64,000 nt of DNA from Kocuria salsicia (GCF_007681555.1 NZ_VELE01000001.1:992001-1056000), one strand, 5' to 3'; shown: positions 25,369-34,951, numbered from the stretch's first letter. The notes: generated by a model not told the origin, from the letters alone. Program-made: numbers and translations.

Positions 25369-27624
25369 TCAGTGCTCCTCCCAGCCCTCGTAGACGTAGG
25401 TCTCGGTGCGCGTGCCCGGCCCGTGGGGGACCACGTCCGCGAGCCGCTGCTCGTGGGCGGCGACCGCCGGGTGGTGGGACTGCGAGATCCCCTGGGACCC
25501 CACGGCGTAGAGGTTCATGTCGTGCGCCCCCACGCCGGTGAATCCGGCCTCCCCGGTCAGCGCCAAGGGGTAGGCAGTGCTGAGCCGCACTGTGGAGCGG
25601 TGCCCCGAGTCCGGGTTCGCCACCCCGTCCAGTGCGGGCACGACGTCGTCCACGTGCTCCACCGCCATCACGGACGTGGACTCCGGGATCGCGAAGTCCC
25701 CCACCGGCGCGCCATACGTGGTCACGGCTTCGACGTAGTAGCGCTCCCGGAACTGCGTGTTCGCGGCGAGCCCGGCGGCGTCGATCCCGCCGAGGCTGTG
25801 GCCGGAGAGCACCACGGCGTCCCCCTCCTGGATCCCGGCGTCCTGCAGGGCCTGCACCGCCATCCGCTGAGCCTGCGGCAGCTCGGTGAGCGGGGCGTCC
25901 ACCCGGGCCGTCATCCCCTCCGCAATCCCCTTGAGATCGTGCACGCCCGGGCTGTCCACCCACTCCTCCGTGCCCGTGAGCACCACCGAGAACGTACGGC
26001 GGCCCTGCTCGTCGACGGCCTTCTGCACCATCACGGTGCTGTTCTCCACGGGCGTCCCGTCCGGACCGGCGCCGGAGACGATGTTCTTCGCGTCCTTGAG
26101 GGCTGCGGCCGTTCCGGCGACTGTAGTGGGGATCGTCCCGGGGTTCTCGATGCCGGCAGGCAGGGCCCGCCGGTCCATGCCCGTCATGCGGTGCGCCGCC
26201 GCGTTGGCCGGGGTGAGCGCGGTGAATACCTCCCGGGTGGCGGGCTTCAGCGCCTGTGCGGTGAGCCAGGGCCGTAGGTTGTCCGTGACCGCGCGCTCCG
26301 CGACCTCTGCGGGGCGCAGCCGCCGCCCCGTGCGCCACGCGGTGTACCAGCGCGGGATGCCCGGGGCATCCAGCATCAAGGCGGCCACCACCGGCGCCAG
26401 GATCCCACCGGCGGCCGCGAGGACGTCCTTCTCCCCCGCGCCCGCCGCCCCGCCTGCCGTTCCTTCCACTGCCCCGCCCGCTGCGTGGTGGGCACCACCT
26501 TCGGGGCGACCGTACCCACTCAGCATCTCGACGGCCCGGAACCGAAGGTACTGGCCCAGTGTCAGGCCGCCCGACGACGTCGCCCGGCCGGCTTCCGTGC
26601 CCGCGGCGCCAGTGTCCGCCGCTCCCGTTGCGGGTGGGTGGGGGCCCGGGGCGGTGCCGTCCGGGGCGTCGTCCGCCACCCCTGATCCTGTCCCGCCGAG
26701 GGGGACGCGCAACGCGGCGTCCGCGATGTCGTCCAGCCCGATTCCCCGGATCAGGGCATCCGTACCGCGGGGGCCACCGCCCCGCACGACGACTCCGAAT
26801 GCTGTTAACTCGACCTTGCGGCCGAACTCCTCGGGTGAGCCGATGCCCGCCCGGGCGAGTGCGACGTCCACGTCCTCCGCGGTGCGGCACACCTCGCGCA
26901 CCACGGAGCTGCCCACGGCACCCAGCGGCGTATCCAGCGCGGCACGCGAGAACGCCCCGGTGAGGACGTCCTCCAGGGCCGCGTACCGCAGCTGGGCGAG
27001 CAGCAGCCTGCCCCCGGTTGCGGCGACGCCCTCGCCCACGCCCAGCAGGTCCACCGCCACCAGCCCCGCGAGCGCGGCGGCGTGCACTGCCTGGGGCTGT
27101 CCGCTCAGCGACCACAGCTCCAGTTCGGCGGCCAGGGGCGCCATGCCCGCGAGCGCGAAGCACAGGTCCGTGGCAACACCGGAGAGGGCACTGGCGAGCG
27201 CCGCGATCGCGGTGGTGTCCACCCGCACACCGCCCGCGCCGTCGGTTCCGGTCCCGACGACCCCGCCGGAGACCTCCATGCTCGTGGCCGCCCCCTCCAC
27301 GGCCGCCGCCACGGCGTCGGCGTCCTCGAAGCCCTCCGCCGCGGGACGTGGCCCCGTGCCCTCGGCGAAGAGCACGCCCTGGAGGTCCTCGGCCGTTCCG
27401 TGCACCTCGGTCACGCCCGCCGCCATGTCCGGCGCGGGAAGCGGGGTGGAGCGGTGTTCAGAGGTGGCCGCAGCGCCGGTTTCAGTGCCCGGCTCATGGC
27501 CCGTACCGACGCCGGACTCATTGCTGGTGTCAGTGCCCGTCTCGGCGCCTCTTTCCGTGTCCGCCGAGGTGCCCGGGCGTGTGTCATCCTCCCCGGGCAC
27601 GCGGGTGGGCTGAGGCGCACTCAC
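25369..27624 (-). CDS. Large alpha/beta-hydrolase (lipase-like) protein paired with a WXG100-like protein
   Basis: 751 residues from a GTG that overlaps the stop of the upstream small gene (GTGA), so the start is set by coupling. Residues 1-75 are Thr/Glu/Gly-rich and repetitive (TGTDTSNESGVGTGHEPGTETG type). Residues about 130-260 are Ala-rich helices resembling WXG/ESX substrates. A Gly/Ala/Pro linker follows. The hydrolase fold is in the C-terminal 270 residues: VVLTGTEEW, the nucleophile elbow GHSLGG near residue 605, VEHVDDVVPALDG near 660 (Asp) and a His near 700-720 (GAHDMNLY or SHHPAVAAH). No standard signal peptide. Probably a secreted esterase or phospholipase of type VII-like export; substrate unknown. 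No immunity candidate is seen downstream. Confidence 0.7.
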   Translation of the reverse strand: MSAPQPTRVPGEDDTRPGTSADTERGAETGTDTSNESGVGTGHEPGTETGAAATSEHRSTPLPAPDMAAGVTEVHGTAEDLQGVLFAEGTGPRPAAEGFEDADAVAAAVEGAATSMEVSGGVVGTGTDGAGGVRVDTTAIAALASALSGVATDLCFALAGMAPLAAELELWSLSGQPQAVHAAALAGLVAVDLLGVGEGVAATGGRLLLAQLRYAALEDVLTGAFSRAALDTPLGAVGSSVVREVCRTAEDVDVALARAGIGSPEEFGRKVELTAFGVVVRGGGPRGTDALIRGIGLDDIADAALRVPLGGTGSGVADDAPDGTAPGPHPPATGAADTGAAGTEAGRATSSGGLTLGQYLRFRAVEMLSGYGRPEGGAHHAAGGAVEGTAGGAAGAGEKDVLAAAGGILAPVVAALMLDAPGIPRWYTAWRTGRRLRPAEVAERAVTDNLRPWLTAQALKPATREVFTALTPANAAAHRMTGMDRRALPAGIENPGTIPTTVAGTAAALKDAKNIVSGAGPDGTPVENSTVMVQKAVDEQGRRTFSVVLTGTEEWVDSPGVHDLKGIAEGMTARVDAPLTELPQAQRMAVQALQDAGIQEGDAVVLSGHSLGGIDAAGLAANTQFRERYYVEAVTTYGAPVGDFAIPESTSVMAVEHVDDVVPALDGVANPDSGHRSTVRLSTAYPLALTGEAGFTGVGAHDMNLYAVGSQGISQSHHPAVAAHEQRLADVVPHGPGTRTETYVYEGWEEH

Positions 27625-28070
27625 GTCGACGCTCCGAGGCCAGCGCCCATTCCCACGTTCATTCCCGAGCCCAGTCCCGAGCCCAGTCCCGCGCCCAGAG
27701 CCACGGGACCGAGCACCGCGGTGAGTGCACCGGTCAGGGGCCCGCCGAGATCCAGGACCGACTCCACGTCCTGGATCCGCTGCCCGAGCATGCTCGCCGT
27801 CTGCCGCACGAGATCGGCAACTTCCCGGCACTGCTCCGCCTTCCCCCGGGTGTCCTGACCGTGGCGCTGCACCCACGCCGTGAAGGCACGCGAACCCGGA
27901 CCGGCCCAACCGTCCGCCCGTGCAAGTTCCGCGAGCCGGGCGGCGAGGGCGTCGAGGTGCTCCGCGGCGGCCTCGTACCGGGCGGCGAGACTGCTGAGCC
28001 GTTCGTGGACCAGACCGGCGAGGGTCCAGGGGCTCGCACCGGGCGGCGCCGAGCTCGCGAGGGGTGTCAT
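27621..28070 (-). CDS. WXG100-like small helical protein
   Basis: 149 residues, ATG seven bases after AAGGA; an upstream in-frame ATG at 28115 is less likely. Long amphipathic helices surround a turn with GWAGPGSRAF near residue 56, matching the Trp-x-Gly turn of ESX-type proteins. A second helix (EQCREVADLVRQTASMLGQRIQDVESVLDLG) follows. The C-terminal 45 residues are Gly-rich (GAGLGSGLGSGMNVGMG). It overlaps the lipase gene by four bases. In type VII-linked loci such small partners escort a large effector. No EccC, EccD or other secretion gene lies in the window. Confidence 0.65.
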   Translation of the reverse strand: MTPLASSAPPGASPWTLAGLVHERLSSLAARYEAAAEHLDALAARLAELARADGWAGPGSRAFTAWVQRHGQDTRGKAEQCREVADLVRQTASMLGQRIQDVESVLDLGGPLTGALTAVLGPVALGAGLGSGLGSGMNVGMGAGLGAST

Positions 28071-28259
28071 GAGCGGTTCCTTTCCGGCACCGGCCGCGGA
28101 TCCGGACGGCGTCAAGGACCCAGGCTAGGAAGCGTGCCGGGACGGCCTGGGCGGCGACCGGTGCGTGTGCACGGGCACGGAGCCCGGCGGCCGTGGAACG
28201 TGGCTGTGGAGGGCGATCGCCGCCGCCGTGCGCGGAACCGGCATGGAAGAATGAGGGCC

Positions 28260-29693
28260 ATGTCGAACACCGCGCAGACCCTCCCGTCCGGACGAGTGGC
28301 CCTGGGCCAGCAGGAACCCGCCATCGCGCTGGGGCCGCTGGACGGCCGCTACCGTCCGCAGACCGCCGTGCTGGTGGACTTCCTCTCGGAGGCGGCGCTG
28401 AACCGCGAGCGGGTGCACGTGGAGGTCGAGTGGTTCATCCACCTGTGCGAGCAGCGCGCCCTGCCGGGCCTGGAGCCCCTGAGCGAGGAGCAGAAGGCAG
28501 GCCTGCGCGCTCTGGTCACTTCCTTCGACGCCGCCTCCGTGGCCGAGCTCGCCGAGCTTGAGGCCGTGACCGTGCACGATGTGAAGGCCGTGGAGTACTA
28601 CATCGGCCGCCGGCTGCCGGAGCTCGGCCTGGAGCACCTGACCCCGCTCGTGCACTTCGCGTGCACCTCCGAGGACATCAACAACCTCTCCTACGCACTG
28701 GGCGTGAAGGACGCCGTCGAGCAGGCGTGGCTGCCCGCCGCCCGCGGTCTCGTGGCGGCGGTCTGGCAGATGGCCCGAGAGACGAAGGCCACTCCCATGC
28801 TCTCCCACACGCACGGCCAGCCGGCCACACCCACCACCCTGGGCAAGGAGCTCGCCGTCTTCGCCCACCGCTTCGAGCGGCAGCTGCGGCGCATCGAGGG
28901 CACCACGTTCCTGGGGAAGATCAACGGCGCCACGGGAACCTTTGCGGCCCACACCGCCGCCGCGCCGGACACCGACTGGCCGCAGATCTCCCGGACCTTC
29001 GTCAGGGGCCTCGGGCTCACGTGGAACCCGCTGACCACGCAGATCGAGTCCCACGACTGGCAGGCCGAGCTCTACGCGGACCTCTCCCGGTTCAACAGGA
29101 TCCTGCACAACCTGTGCACGGACGTGTGGTCCTACATCTCGATCGGCTACTTCCAGCAGATCCCGGTGGAGGGCGCCACCGGCTCCTCGACCATGCCGCA
29201 CAAGGTCAACCCCATCCGCTTCGAGAACGCCGAGGCCAACGCCGAGATCTCGTGCTCGCTGCTGGACACCCTCGCCGCCACGCTCGTGACCTCACGGTGG
29301 CAGCGTGACCTCACGGACTCGTCCTCCCAGCGCAACATCGGGGTGGCGTTCGGCCACTCCCTGCTGGCCATCTCCAACGTGGTGAAGGGCCTGGACCGCC
29401 TGGACGTGGCCGAGGAGACCCTGGCCGCGGACCTCGACGGCAACTGGGAGGTGCTCGGCGAGGCTGTTCAGACCGCCATGCGCGCCGAGGCCATCGCGGG
29501 TCGCGAGGGCATGGACAACCCCTACGAGCGGCTTAAGGAGCTCACCCGGGGACACCGCGTGGACGCAGCGCGCATGCGCGGGTTCATCGCGGGACTGGGC
29601 CTCTCCGAGGCGACCGCTCGGCGTCTGAGCGAGCTCACCCCCGGCGGCTACACAGGCCTGGCAGAGGAGCTCGTGGACGAGTTCGGCGACTGA
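28260..29693 (+). CDS. purB: Adenylosuccinate lyase
   Basis: 477 residues, similar in type to E. coli PurB. Conserved blocks: TSEDINNLSYAL, MLSHTHGQPATPTTLGKE (general acid His), and the signature GSSTMPHKVNPIRFENAEAN with the catalytic Ser loop. It splits adenylosuccinate and SAICAR in purine synthesis. No ribosome site precedes the ATG; AAGAAT ends seven bases upstream, suggesting a leaderless mRNA. Its last 46 bases overlap the 3' end of the phosphodiesterase gene on the other strand. Confidence 0.96.
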   Translation: MSNTAQTLPSGRVALGQQEPAIALGPLDGRYRPQTAVLVDFLSEAALNRERVHVEVEWFIHLCEQRALPGLEPLSEEQKAGLRALVTSFDAASVAELAELEAVTVHDVKAVEYYIGRRLPELGLEHLTPLVHFACTSEDINNLSYALGVKDAVEQAWLPAARGLVAAVWQMARETKATPMLSHTHGQPATPTTLGKELAVFAHRFERQLRRIEGTTFLGKINGATGTFAAHTAAAPDTDWPQISRTFVRGLGLTWNPLTTQIESHDWQAELYADLSRFNRILHNLCTDVWSYISIGYFQQIPVEGATGSSTMPHKVNPIRFENAEANAEISCSLLDTLAATLVTSRWQRDLTDSSSQRNIGVAFGHSLLAISNVVKGLDRLDVAEETLAADLDGNWEVLGEAVQTAMRAEAIAGREGMDNPYERLKELTRGHRVDAARMRGFIAGLGLSEATARRLSELTPGGYTGLAEELVDEFGD

Positions 29694-30496
29694 TCCCCCG
29701 TGAGCCGCGCCCTCATGGTGCGCGGCACGTTCGTGGTGATCTGCTGGACCCCCAGGCCCAGGCACGCCCGCGTGTCCTCGACGGTGTCGACGGTCCACAC
29801 GCGCAGCACCGCTCCGTCGCGCAACCACTGCTCCACCTCGGAGAGGTGGGACCGCACGAAGGCGATTCCAGGCCCGACGAGCGGCCCAGCCACGAGGTTC
29901 TCCCGCGCCTGCGCACCGGAGTCCTCGTCCAGCAGCTGGCACACGTTCTGCGGTGCGACCCTCTCCAGGAGGTGACGCACTGCGTCGGCGTTGAAGCTCA
30001 TGATCGAGACACGGACGCTGCCGAGCCAGCCGCTGTCTGGATCCCAGCCCCGGCGTTCGAGGAGCACGAGCAACGCCTCCTCGAGACCCTGCCCGCGGGG
30101 GCTGGGGTGCTTCGTCTCCACGGCGAGCCCCACTGGTCGGCCGGCGGCGAGCAGGAGGTCCAGCGGCTCATCCAGGGACATCAGCTGCTCGTGGGCGAGG
30201 CCGTGGGTGGCCGGGATCCCCACTCCCTTCCAGGACGTGTAGTCCAGCGCACGCAGCTGCTCGAGCGTGTGCTCGGCGAGCGCGCCGCTGCCGTCCGAGG
30301 TGCGCCCCAGCTGGTCGTCGTGGTGCAGGACGAGGTACCCGTCGCGCGTGAGGTGGACGTCGCACTCCACGCCGTCCGCTCCGTCCGCCAGCGCCTCGAC
30401 GAAGGCGGCCCGGGTCAGTTCGGGATAGCTGGCGGAGGAGCCGCGGTGCGCGTACAGGAGCGGGGGTGCGGAAGACGGGAGAGGTGCGTGTGCCAC
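29648..30496 (-). CDS. Glycerophosphodiester phosphodiesterase
   Basis: 282 residues from a GTG; TACGCT ends seven bases before it and no ribosome site is seen, so leaderless. GDPD motifs: YAHRGSSASYPELT (catalytic His), GADGVECDVHLTRDGYLVLHHD (metal-binding Glu/Asp and second His), GLAVETKHP (metal Glu) and VWTVDT near the end. It hydrolyses glycerophosphodiesters to glycerol-3-phosphate and an alcohol. No signal peptide, so cytoplasmic. Convergent and overlapping with purB. Confidence 0.92.
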   Translation of the reverse strand: MAHAPLPSSAPPLLYAHRGSSASYPELTRAAFVEALADGADGVECDVHLTRDGYLVLHHDDQLGRTSDGSGALAEHTLEQLRALDYTSWKGVGIPATHGLAHEQLMSLDEPLDLLLAAGRPVGLAVETKHPSPRGQGLEEALLVLLERRGWDPDSGWLGSVRVSIMSFNADAVRHLLERVAPQNVCQLLDEDSGAQARENLVAGPLVGPGIAFVRSHLSEVEQWLRDGAVLRVWTVDTVEDTRACLGLGVQQITTNVPRTMRARLTGDQSPNSSTSSSARPV

Positions 30497-30643
30497 GCGT
30501 CCCAGCGTACGAGCCGCACGGGGTGCCGTGTCGAACGGGTCGACGACGCCGTTGCCCCGAGCGGGTGCCCCGGGGCCGGATCCCGGTCCCCAGCTCGCGG
30601 CCCCCGGAGGAACCGAGCCACGGAGACACCCCCGCCCCGGACA

Positions 30644-30686
30644 GCACGGTGCCCCGGGAGGTCGAGACCGCCCCGGGGCACCGTGC
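30644..30686 (-). terminator. Strong hairpin after the EcsC-family gene
   Basis: A perfect 15-bp stem (GCACGGTGCCCCGGG, 30644-30658, and its complement, 30672-30686) with a 13-base loop lies 48 bases past the stop of the EcsC-family gene. It has no T-run. Confidence 0.7.
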
Positions 30687-30733
30687 ACGTTCAGCAGGCC
30701 GCGCAGAGCCAGCCGTACAGGCTCAACTCCGCA

Positions 30734-31543
30734 CTACTTGCGCTTCTTGCGGTCCGTTGGCCCGGAGTCCAGAGCCTGCTGATCGGACGCCGTGGCACCG
30801 TCCCTGAACTTCTCGGCGCGCTCCTGCACCTCCAGGTTTGCCGGGAACGTGGCGGGGAACCCCCCGAAGGCCTCGTCGGTGGCCTTGACCACCTGGCGGG
30901 CCATCGCGAGGTTGGCACCGCCACCCACCACGGCGCCGAGGCCGAAGGGGAGGGCGCGGCCCAGTACCGCGCCGGTCTGACGGGCCAGGAACCGCTTGAC
31001 AAACATGCTGCGGATGGTGCGGCCCACGTCGAACTTCTTGGAGTCGGCGGGCGACTTGCCCAGCATCAGCCCCCACTTGCCCGTGAGGTTCTTGCTCGTG
31101 GAGGAGTTGGCGAGCAGCTGGCCCATCAGAGCGTTGCCGTCCTCTCCGAGCATCAGCGCCATGATCATGGTCCGGTTCTGCTGCTCGTCGCTGGGCTCGA
31201 TGCCGTGCAGCTCGGCGACGGCCTGCGCGTAGAGTGCGGTGGCCTCGAGGTACCCGGCCACGGCCGCCGAGGAGAGCCCGACGGAGGCGATGGTTCCGAT
31301 CCCGGGGACGGCGGCGGTCGCACCCACGGCCCCACCGCCCACGGTCACCGATCGGACGTAGATCTTCTGGGCGCGTCGGGCGATCTCCTCGGGGGTCGCG
31401 TCCGGGTGCTGCCGACGCTCGTGCTTGAGCATTTTGACCACCCAGGGCTGCTGGATGCGCAGTGCATGGTCCAGGAACTTGTTCACCCCGGGTTTGGGCT
31501 TTCCGTCCTTGTCAAATGCCTTGTTCAGGGGATTCTGGCCCAT
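30734..31543 (-). CDS. EcsC-family protein
   Basis: 269 residues. Start set at the ATG nine bases after GAGGAG; a start at 31573 would add ten residues without a ribosome site. The EcsC core is a Gly/Ala-rich region with glycine-rich hydrophobic segments (VGGGAVGATAAVPGIGTIASVGLSSAAVAGYLEATALYAQAVAELHG), then GRALPFGLGAVVGGGANLAMARQVVK. These proteins associate with membranes and their biochemical role is not known. The C-terminus is basic (DRKKRK). Single gene. Confidence 0.85.
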   Translation of the reverse strand: MGQNPLNKAFDKDGKPKPGVNKFLDHALRIQQPWVVKMLKHERRQHPDATPEEIARRAQKIYVRSVTVGGGAVGATAAVPGIGTIASVGLSSAAVAGYLEATALYAQAVAELHGIEPSDEQQNRTMIMALMLGEDGNALMGQLLANSSTSKNLTGKWGLMLGKSPADSKKFDVGRTIRSMFVKRFLARQTGAVLGRALPFGLGAVVGGGANLAMARQVVKATDEAFGGFPATFPANLEVQERAEKFRDGATASDQQALDSGPTDRKKRK

Positions 31544-31649
31544 CGACGTCCACTCCTCGACACGGGTAGTCATTGCCCGGCGGATCCCGCCGAGAACATC
31601 ACGTCCACTATTCCACAGCGCCCTGAGCGTTGCGCGGGGCGCGGTTCGC

Positions 31650-33010
31650 TCAGCGCACGAAATCGGCCCACGCGTGCGGCGCTCTCAGCAGGTCCGTCTT
31701 CTTAAACGCGTTCCCGCACACCCGCTCCAGCACGAAGGAGAGCGTCCGGACGGCCTCGACGACGCAGGTGCCCTTGTTGAGCATCACGCACTCCGTGCGC
31801 TGGCCCTGGGCGGCGTCGGCGATCTCTGCACGGGAGGGGATCCCGTTCTTCGCCAGGCTTTCGAGCACCTGGGTGGCCCACACGATCGGCACGTGCACGG
31901 CCTGGCACAGCCACAGGATCTCTTCCTGGGCCTCTGCCATCTGCTCAAATCCGGTGTCGACCGCGAGGTCCCCGCGCGCGGTCATCACCCCGCAGTCCTA
32001 GCAGTGCCTGGCCTCCAGCAGCATCATGGGCAGCTGCTCGAAACCGCCCACGGTTTCGTTCCTCGGGGTCACGTCCAGGCCGTGGGCCTCCATCGCCTCC
32101 AGTTCGGCCAGGAGGTCTGCGACGTCCCGTGCCCGGCGCACGAACGACATGTTCACGATGTCCGCATGACGGGCCACGAAGCGCAGGTCCTCCCGGTCCC
32201 GCGCCGTCAAGGAGGGGATGAGGAGGTCGGTGTCCAGGAAGTCGATGCCCTTCTCCGCCGAGAGTCTGCTGCCGCCGGGCGCCGCCCGGGTGGTCTCCAC
32301 GTCCATCGTCCCGGGGCCCACGGCGGTGGCGACACTGCCCAGCCTGCCGTCGTCGAGCAGCACCCGGTGCCCCACCCGGGCGTCGCGGAAGGCTTCGGGC
32401 ACGGTGCGGCCAATGCTCGCGGGCCCCTGGCGTCCCGCAGGTGGAGGCGGTCCCCCGGGCGGTGCCGCGCGAGCCACCGTGCGGGGCCCACAGGAACGCA
32501 GGCGACACCGTCGTCCCCGGGTGCGGACGAGCCGAGCCACAGCCGAACCGGGCTCAGCACGTGACCGGTGGCCTTGCGCTGCGGCTTGATCCCGGCCACG
32601 CGGGGACCTGGCTGCAGCGGACCTGTACGGACTTTGGGTCCGGCGAGGTCCATCGCAATGCGCAGGTCCCGTCCCTGCTCCGCGGCCGCTGCCCGCAGGT
32701 GCTCGACCATGCGCGTACACCGTGCCGGGCCGTCGTGCGCGCAGTTGATCCGTGCCACGTCCATTCCGGCGGCCACCAGGCAACGGACGAGGCCGGTGTC
32801 CGTGGCCACCTCACAGGGCAACGTGACCATGGTGCGGGTTCCGTGTCCCTCCGGCGTCGGTCCGAGCAGCCCGACCACGCGCGACAGGAACGCGGCGGCC
32901 CGTTCGTCGCGTGCCTGTGCTGTGCCGGGTGTCGGCGCTGCACCGGCTGCCTCTGTTGTCCGGTTTTCGCTGCCGTCATGGGGCTCCCCTTCCGGCCGTG
33001 GCCCCGGCAC
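31650..33010 (-). pseudogene. Broken pyruvate-kinase-like gene (frameshift and in-frame TAG)
   Basis: Three pieces of one protein are read in order on the minus strand. Piece 1 (about 33010-32430) has MVTLPCEVATDTGLV, GMDVARINCAHDGPAR and MDLAGPKVRTG. Piece 2 (about 32430-32001) is in another frame and has VLLDDGRLGSV, IDFLDTDLLIPSLT and DIVNMSFVRRARDV. Piece 3 (31997-31650) is in the same frame as piece 2 but after a TAG at 31998-32000, and has MTARGDLAVDTGFEQMAE and VPIVWATQVLESLAKNGIPSRAE. Together they match the pyruvate-kinase barrel of the actinobacterial pyruvate-kinase-like family. The usual N-terminal segment also appears missing. A sequencing error could explain the shift but less easily both lesions. 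Confidence 0.85.
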
Positions 33011-33076
33011 GACGGCGCGCGGCCACGTCCACGGCAGCTCACCCGGGCCAACGGCGGGTGAAGGGGAGACTGCCCG

Positions 33077-33415
33077 TCAGTGCGTGCTGAACTCGGTGTA
33101 GGAGTGGGTTGCGGGGCCGAAGTGCTCGTCCACCGTGATCACGGCGCCCGGGGTGTCCCGGGAGATCAGCGCCTGCAGGAACTCCCCGGCGGCCCACCGG
33201 GGCCCCTCGGCGACGACGGTCACCGTGCCGTCGTCGTTGTTCGTCGCGGAGCCCACGAGACCGAGCTCCTGGGCCTGCTGCCAGCACCAGTGCCGGAAGC
33301 CAACGCCCTGGACGGTGCCGTGCACCACTGCGCTGAGCCCGATGGTCTCGTTGAGGTCGAGGGGTTCGGAAGGGCGCCCGGACGCGGGGTTCTGGTGGAT
33401 CGAGGGCATCTCCAT
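33077..33415 (-). CDS. acyP: Acylphosphatase
   Basis: 112 residues; an internal ATG two codons on (33409) has GGGAG before it. The family signature is [11 protein letters not shown] with the phosphate-binding Arg, followed by [13 protein letters not shown] with the catalytic Asn region. A 25-residue N-terminal extension is longer than the standard 90-residue enzyme. It hydrolyses acyl phosphates. Stands alone between the broken pyruvate-kinase gene and a terminator. Confidence 0.93.
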   Translation of the reverse strand: MEMPSIHQNPASGRPSEPLDLNETIGLSAVVHGTVQGVGFRHWCWQQAQELGLVGSATNNDDGTVTVVAEGPRWAAGEFLQALISRDTPGAVITVDEHFGPATHSYTEFSTH

Positions 33416-33434
33416 GCTCCCAGCCTAGAAGACG

Positions 33435-33475
33435 GCCCGGCCCGTGCACGTCACGGTGACGGGCACGGGCCGGGC
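33435..33475 (-). terminator. Hairpin after the oxidoreductase gene
   Basis: Perfect 13-bp inverted repeat (GCCCGGCCCGTGC and complement) with a 15-base loop, 28 bases past the oxidoreductase stop and directly upstream of acyP. Confidence 0.7.
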
Positions 33476-33502
33476 CGCTTGGCTGACCGCTCGCTCAGGG
33501 GA

Positions 33503-34165
33503 TCAGGCGAGACCGTCGATCGCCTCGGCGATCGGGGTTTCCCCGTCCGCGAACTCGATGAACGCACCGGTGGTGCCCTTGGGGTCCGTGAGTGTCCGGG
33601 CTGCCACGAGGGCCACGTTGCCGCGGGAGGTGTCCCGGTTCTCGTCCTCCCCGGCGCGGCCCAGGGCGATCGATCCCGAGGGGTCGTCGTCCGTGAGCAT
33701 GCCCGGGCCCAGGATGGTCCAGTTCAGGGAGCTGGCGCGCAGGTGGTCGTCCGCGTCCGCCTTGGACTGGGCGTAGGCGTAGAAGTCGTTGTCCTCGGGC
33801 ACCCCGTGGTCCTGGCCCGCGCCCATGTAGGACACCATCACGTAGTGCTTCACGCCGGCCGCCTCGGCGGCGTCCATGCTGCGGATCGCGGCATCGCGGT
33901 CCACAGCGTAGGTGCGCTCGGGGGACCCGCCGCCCGCACCCGCGGACCACACGACGGCGTCCTGGCCGGAGAGCAGCTCGGTCAGCGCTGCCACGTCCAG
34001 GCTCTGGACGTCAGCGACCACGGGTGTGGCACCCGTGTTCTCCACGTCCTCGCTCTGCTCCTCCTTGCGGATGACGGAGCGCACTGTGTCCCCCTGGGTC
34101 GAGAGCAGACGGCTCAGCTGCAGCGCCACCTTGCCGTGGCCGCCGATGATCGTGATCTCAGACAT
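33503..34165 (-). CDS. NAD(P)-binding oxidoreductase (atypical SDR, NmrA-like)
   Basis: 220 residues from the ATG after AGGAAGG. The N-terminal dinucleotide-binding motif is TIIGGHGKVALQLSRLL (GxxGxxx), followed by a Rossmann fold with DAVVWSAGAGGG, VDRDAAIRSMDAAEAAGVKHYVMVSYMGA and YAQSKADADDHLRASSLNWTILGPG (Tyr-x3-Lys type pattern displaced). Such proteins act as small reductases or redox sensors; the substrate is unknown. It lies 177 bases downstream of a TetR gene on the same strand and may be under its control. Confidence 0.88.
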   Translation of the reverse strand: MSEITIIGGHGKVALQLSRLLSTQGDTVRSVIRKEEQSEDVENTGATPVVADVQSLDVAALTELLSGQDAVVWSAGAGGGSPERTYAVDRDAAIRSMDAAEAAGVKHYVMVSYMGAGQDHGVPEDNDFYAYAQSKADADDHLRASSLNWTILGPGMLTDDDPSGSIALGRAGEDENRDTSRGNVALVAARTLTDPKGTTGAFIEFADGETPIAEAIDGLA

Positions 34166-34342
34166 TGCTGGTCCTTCCTGTCGCAACGATGCCGCGGGAA
34201 ACGGCTGCGTCCCCGGGACCAGTACAGCAATCACGGGCGGGTGGATATTCCGGCACCCCGTGCTTTCCCCGGACGCTGCTCCTCAGTGAGGCCCAGGTGG
34301 AGCCCAGGGGACGGGCCGCCTCCGCCTGCGCCGGACTCGACC

Positions 34343-34951
34343 TCACCCGCCGGGCGCGAGGGTGGACAGACCCTCCGTGAGCTCGCGGAACAGACCCCCC
34401 AGATCGGCGTCGGAGCGCTGCAGCAGCGCATCCGCGACCAAGCCCACGAGACCGTGCACGGCGAAGCGGTCCCGCCGGCACTGCACGGCAGCCACCGCCC
34501 CGTCCCGTGCAACGGTGCCGACGCCGCCCACCATCCTCCCGACACCGTCCGCCCCAGACTCGTTGCGCCGGGCTCGTTCGGCGCGCAGCCCGGCCACGGC
34601 GTGGTCCACCACGGCGTCACGGGCCGCCGCGCCCGCCGGACCCGAGAGGACGTTGCGGTAGTAGTCGCGGTGGCTTGTCATGTGCGCCACGACCGGTGCG
34701 AGGACGGCCACCCACACGGTGGTTTCACGGGTGCCGGCGGGCTCCACGGACGGCACGGCGTCGCGCAGCAGCCACTCGGTGGCACTGCGCAGCACCTCGT
34801 CCCGGGAGCCGAAGTTCTCGTAGACGGCCTTGCGGCTGACACCGGCGGCAGTGGCGATCTCGGTCATGCCCACGGCCGGGGCGCCGCGCGCAGCCAGCGC
34901 CACGGCGGCTTCGACCACCGCGGTGCGGGTCCGTTCGATCCGCCGGTCCAT
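34343..34951 (-). CDS. TetR-family transcriptional regulator
   Basis: 202 residues. The ATG at 34951 has GGGAGG four bases upstream, so it is preferred over upstream ATGs at 34963 and 34993. Helix-turn-helix: AVGMTEIATAAGVSRKAVYENFGSRDEVL. The ligand domain is Ala/Val/Arg-rich and not assigned. A dyad (TAAxTG...CAxTTA, 34978-34996) lies 27-45 bases upstream of the start and is a candidate operator. Confidence 0.9.
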   Translation of the reverse strand: MDRRIERTRTAVVEAAVALAARGAPAVGMTEIATAAGVSRKAVYENFGSRDEVLRSATEWLLRDAVPSVEPAGTRETTVWVAVLAPVVAHMTSHRDYYRNVLSGPAGAAARDAVVDHAVAGLRAERARRNESGADGVGRMVGGVGTVARDGAVAAVQCRRDRFAVHGLVGLVADALLQRSDADLGGLFRELTEGLSTLAPGG

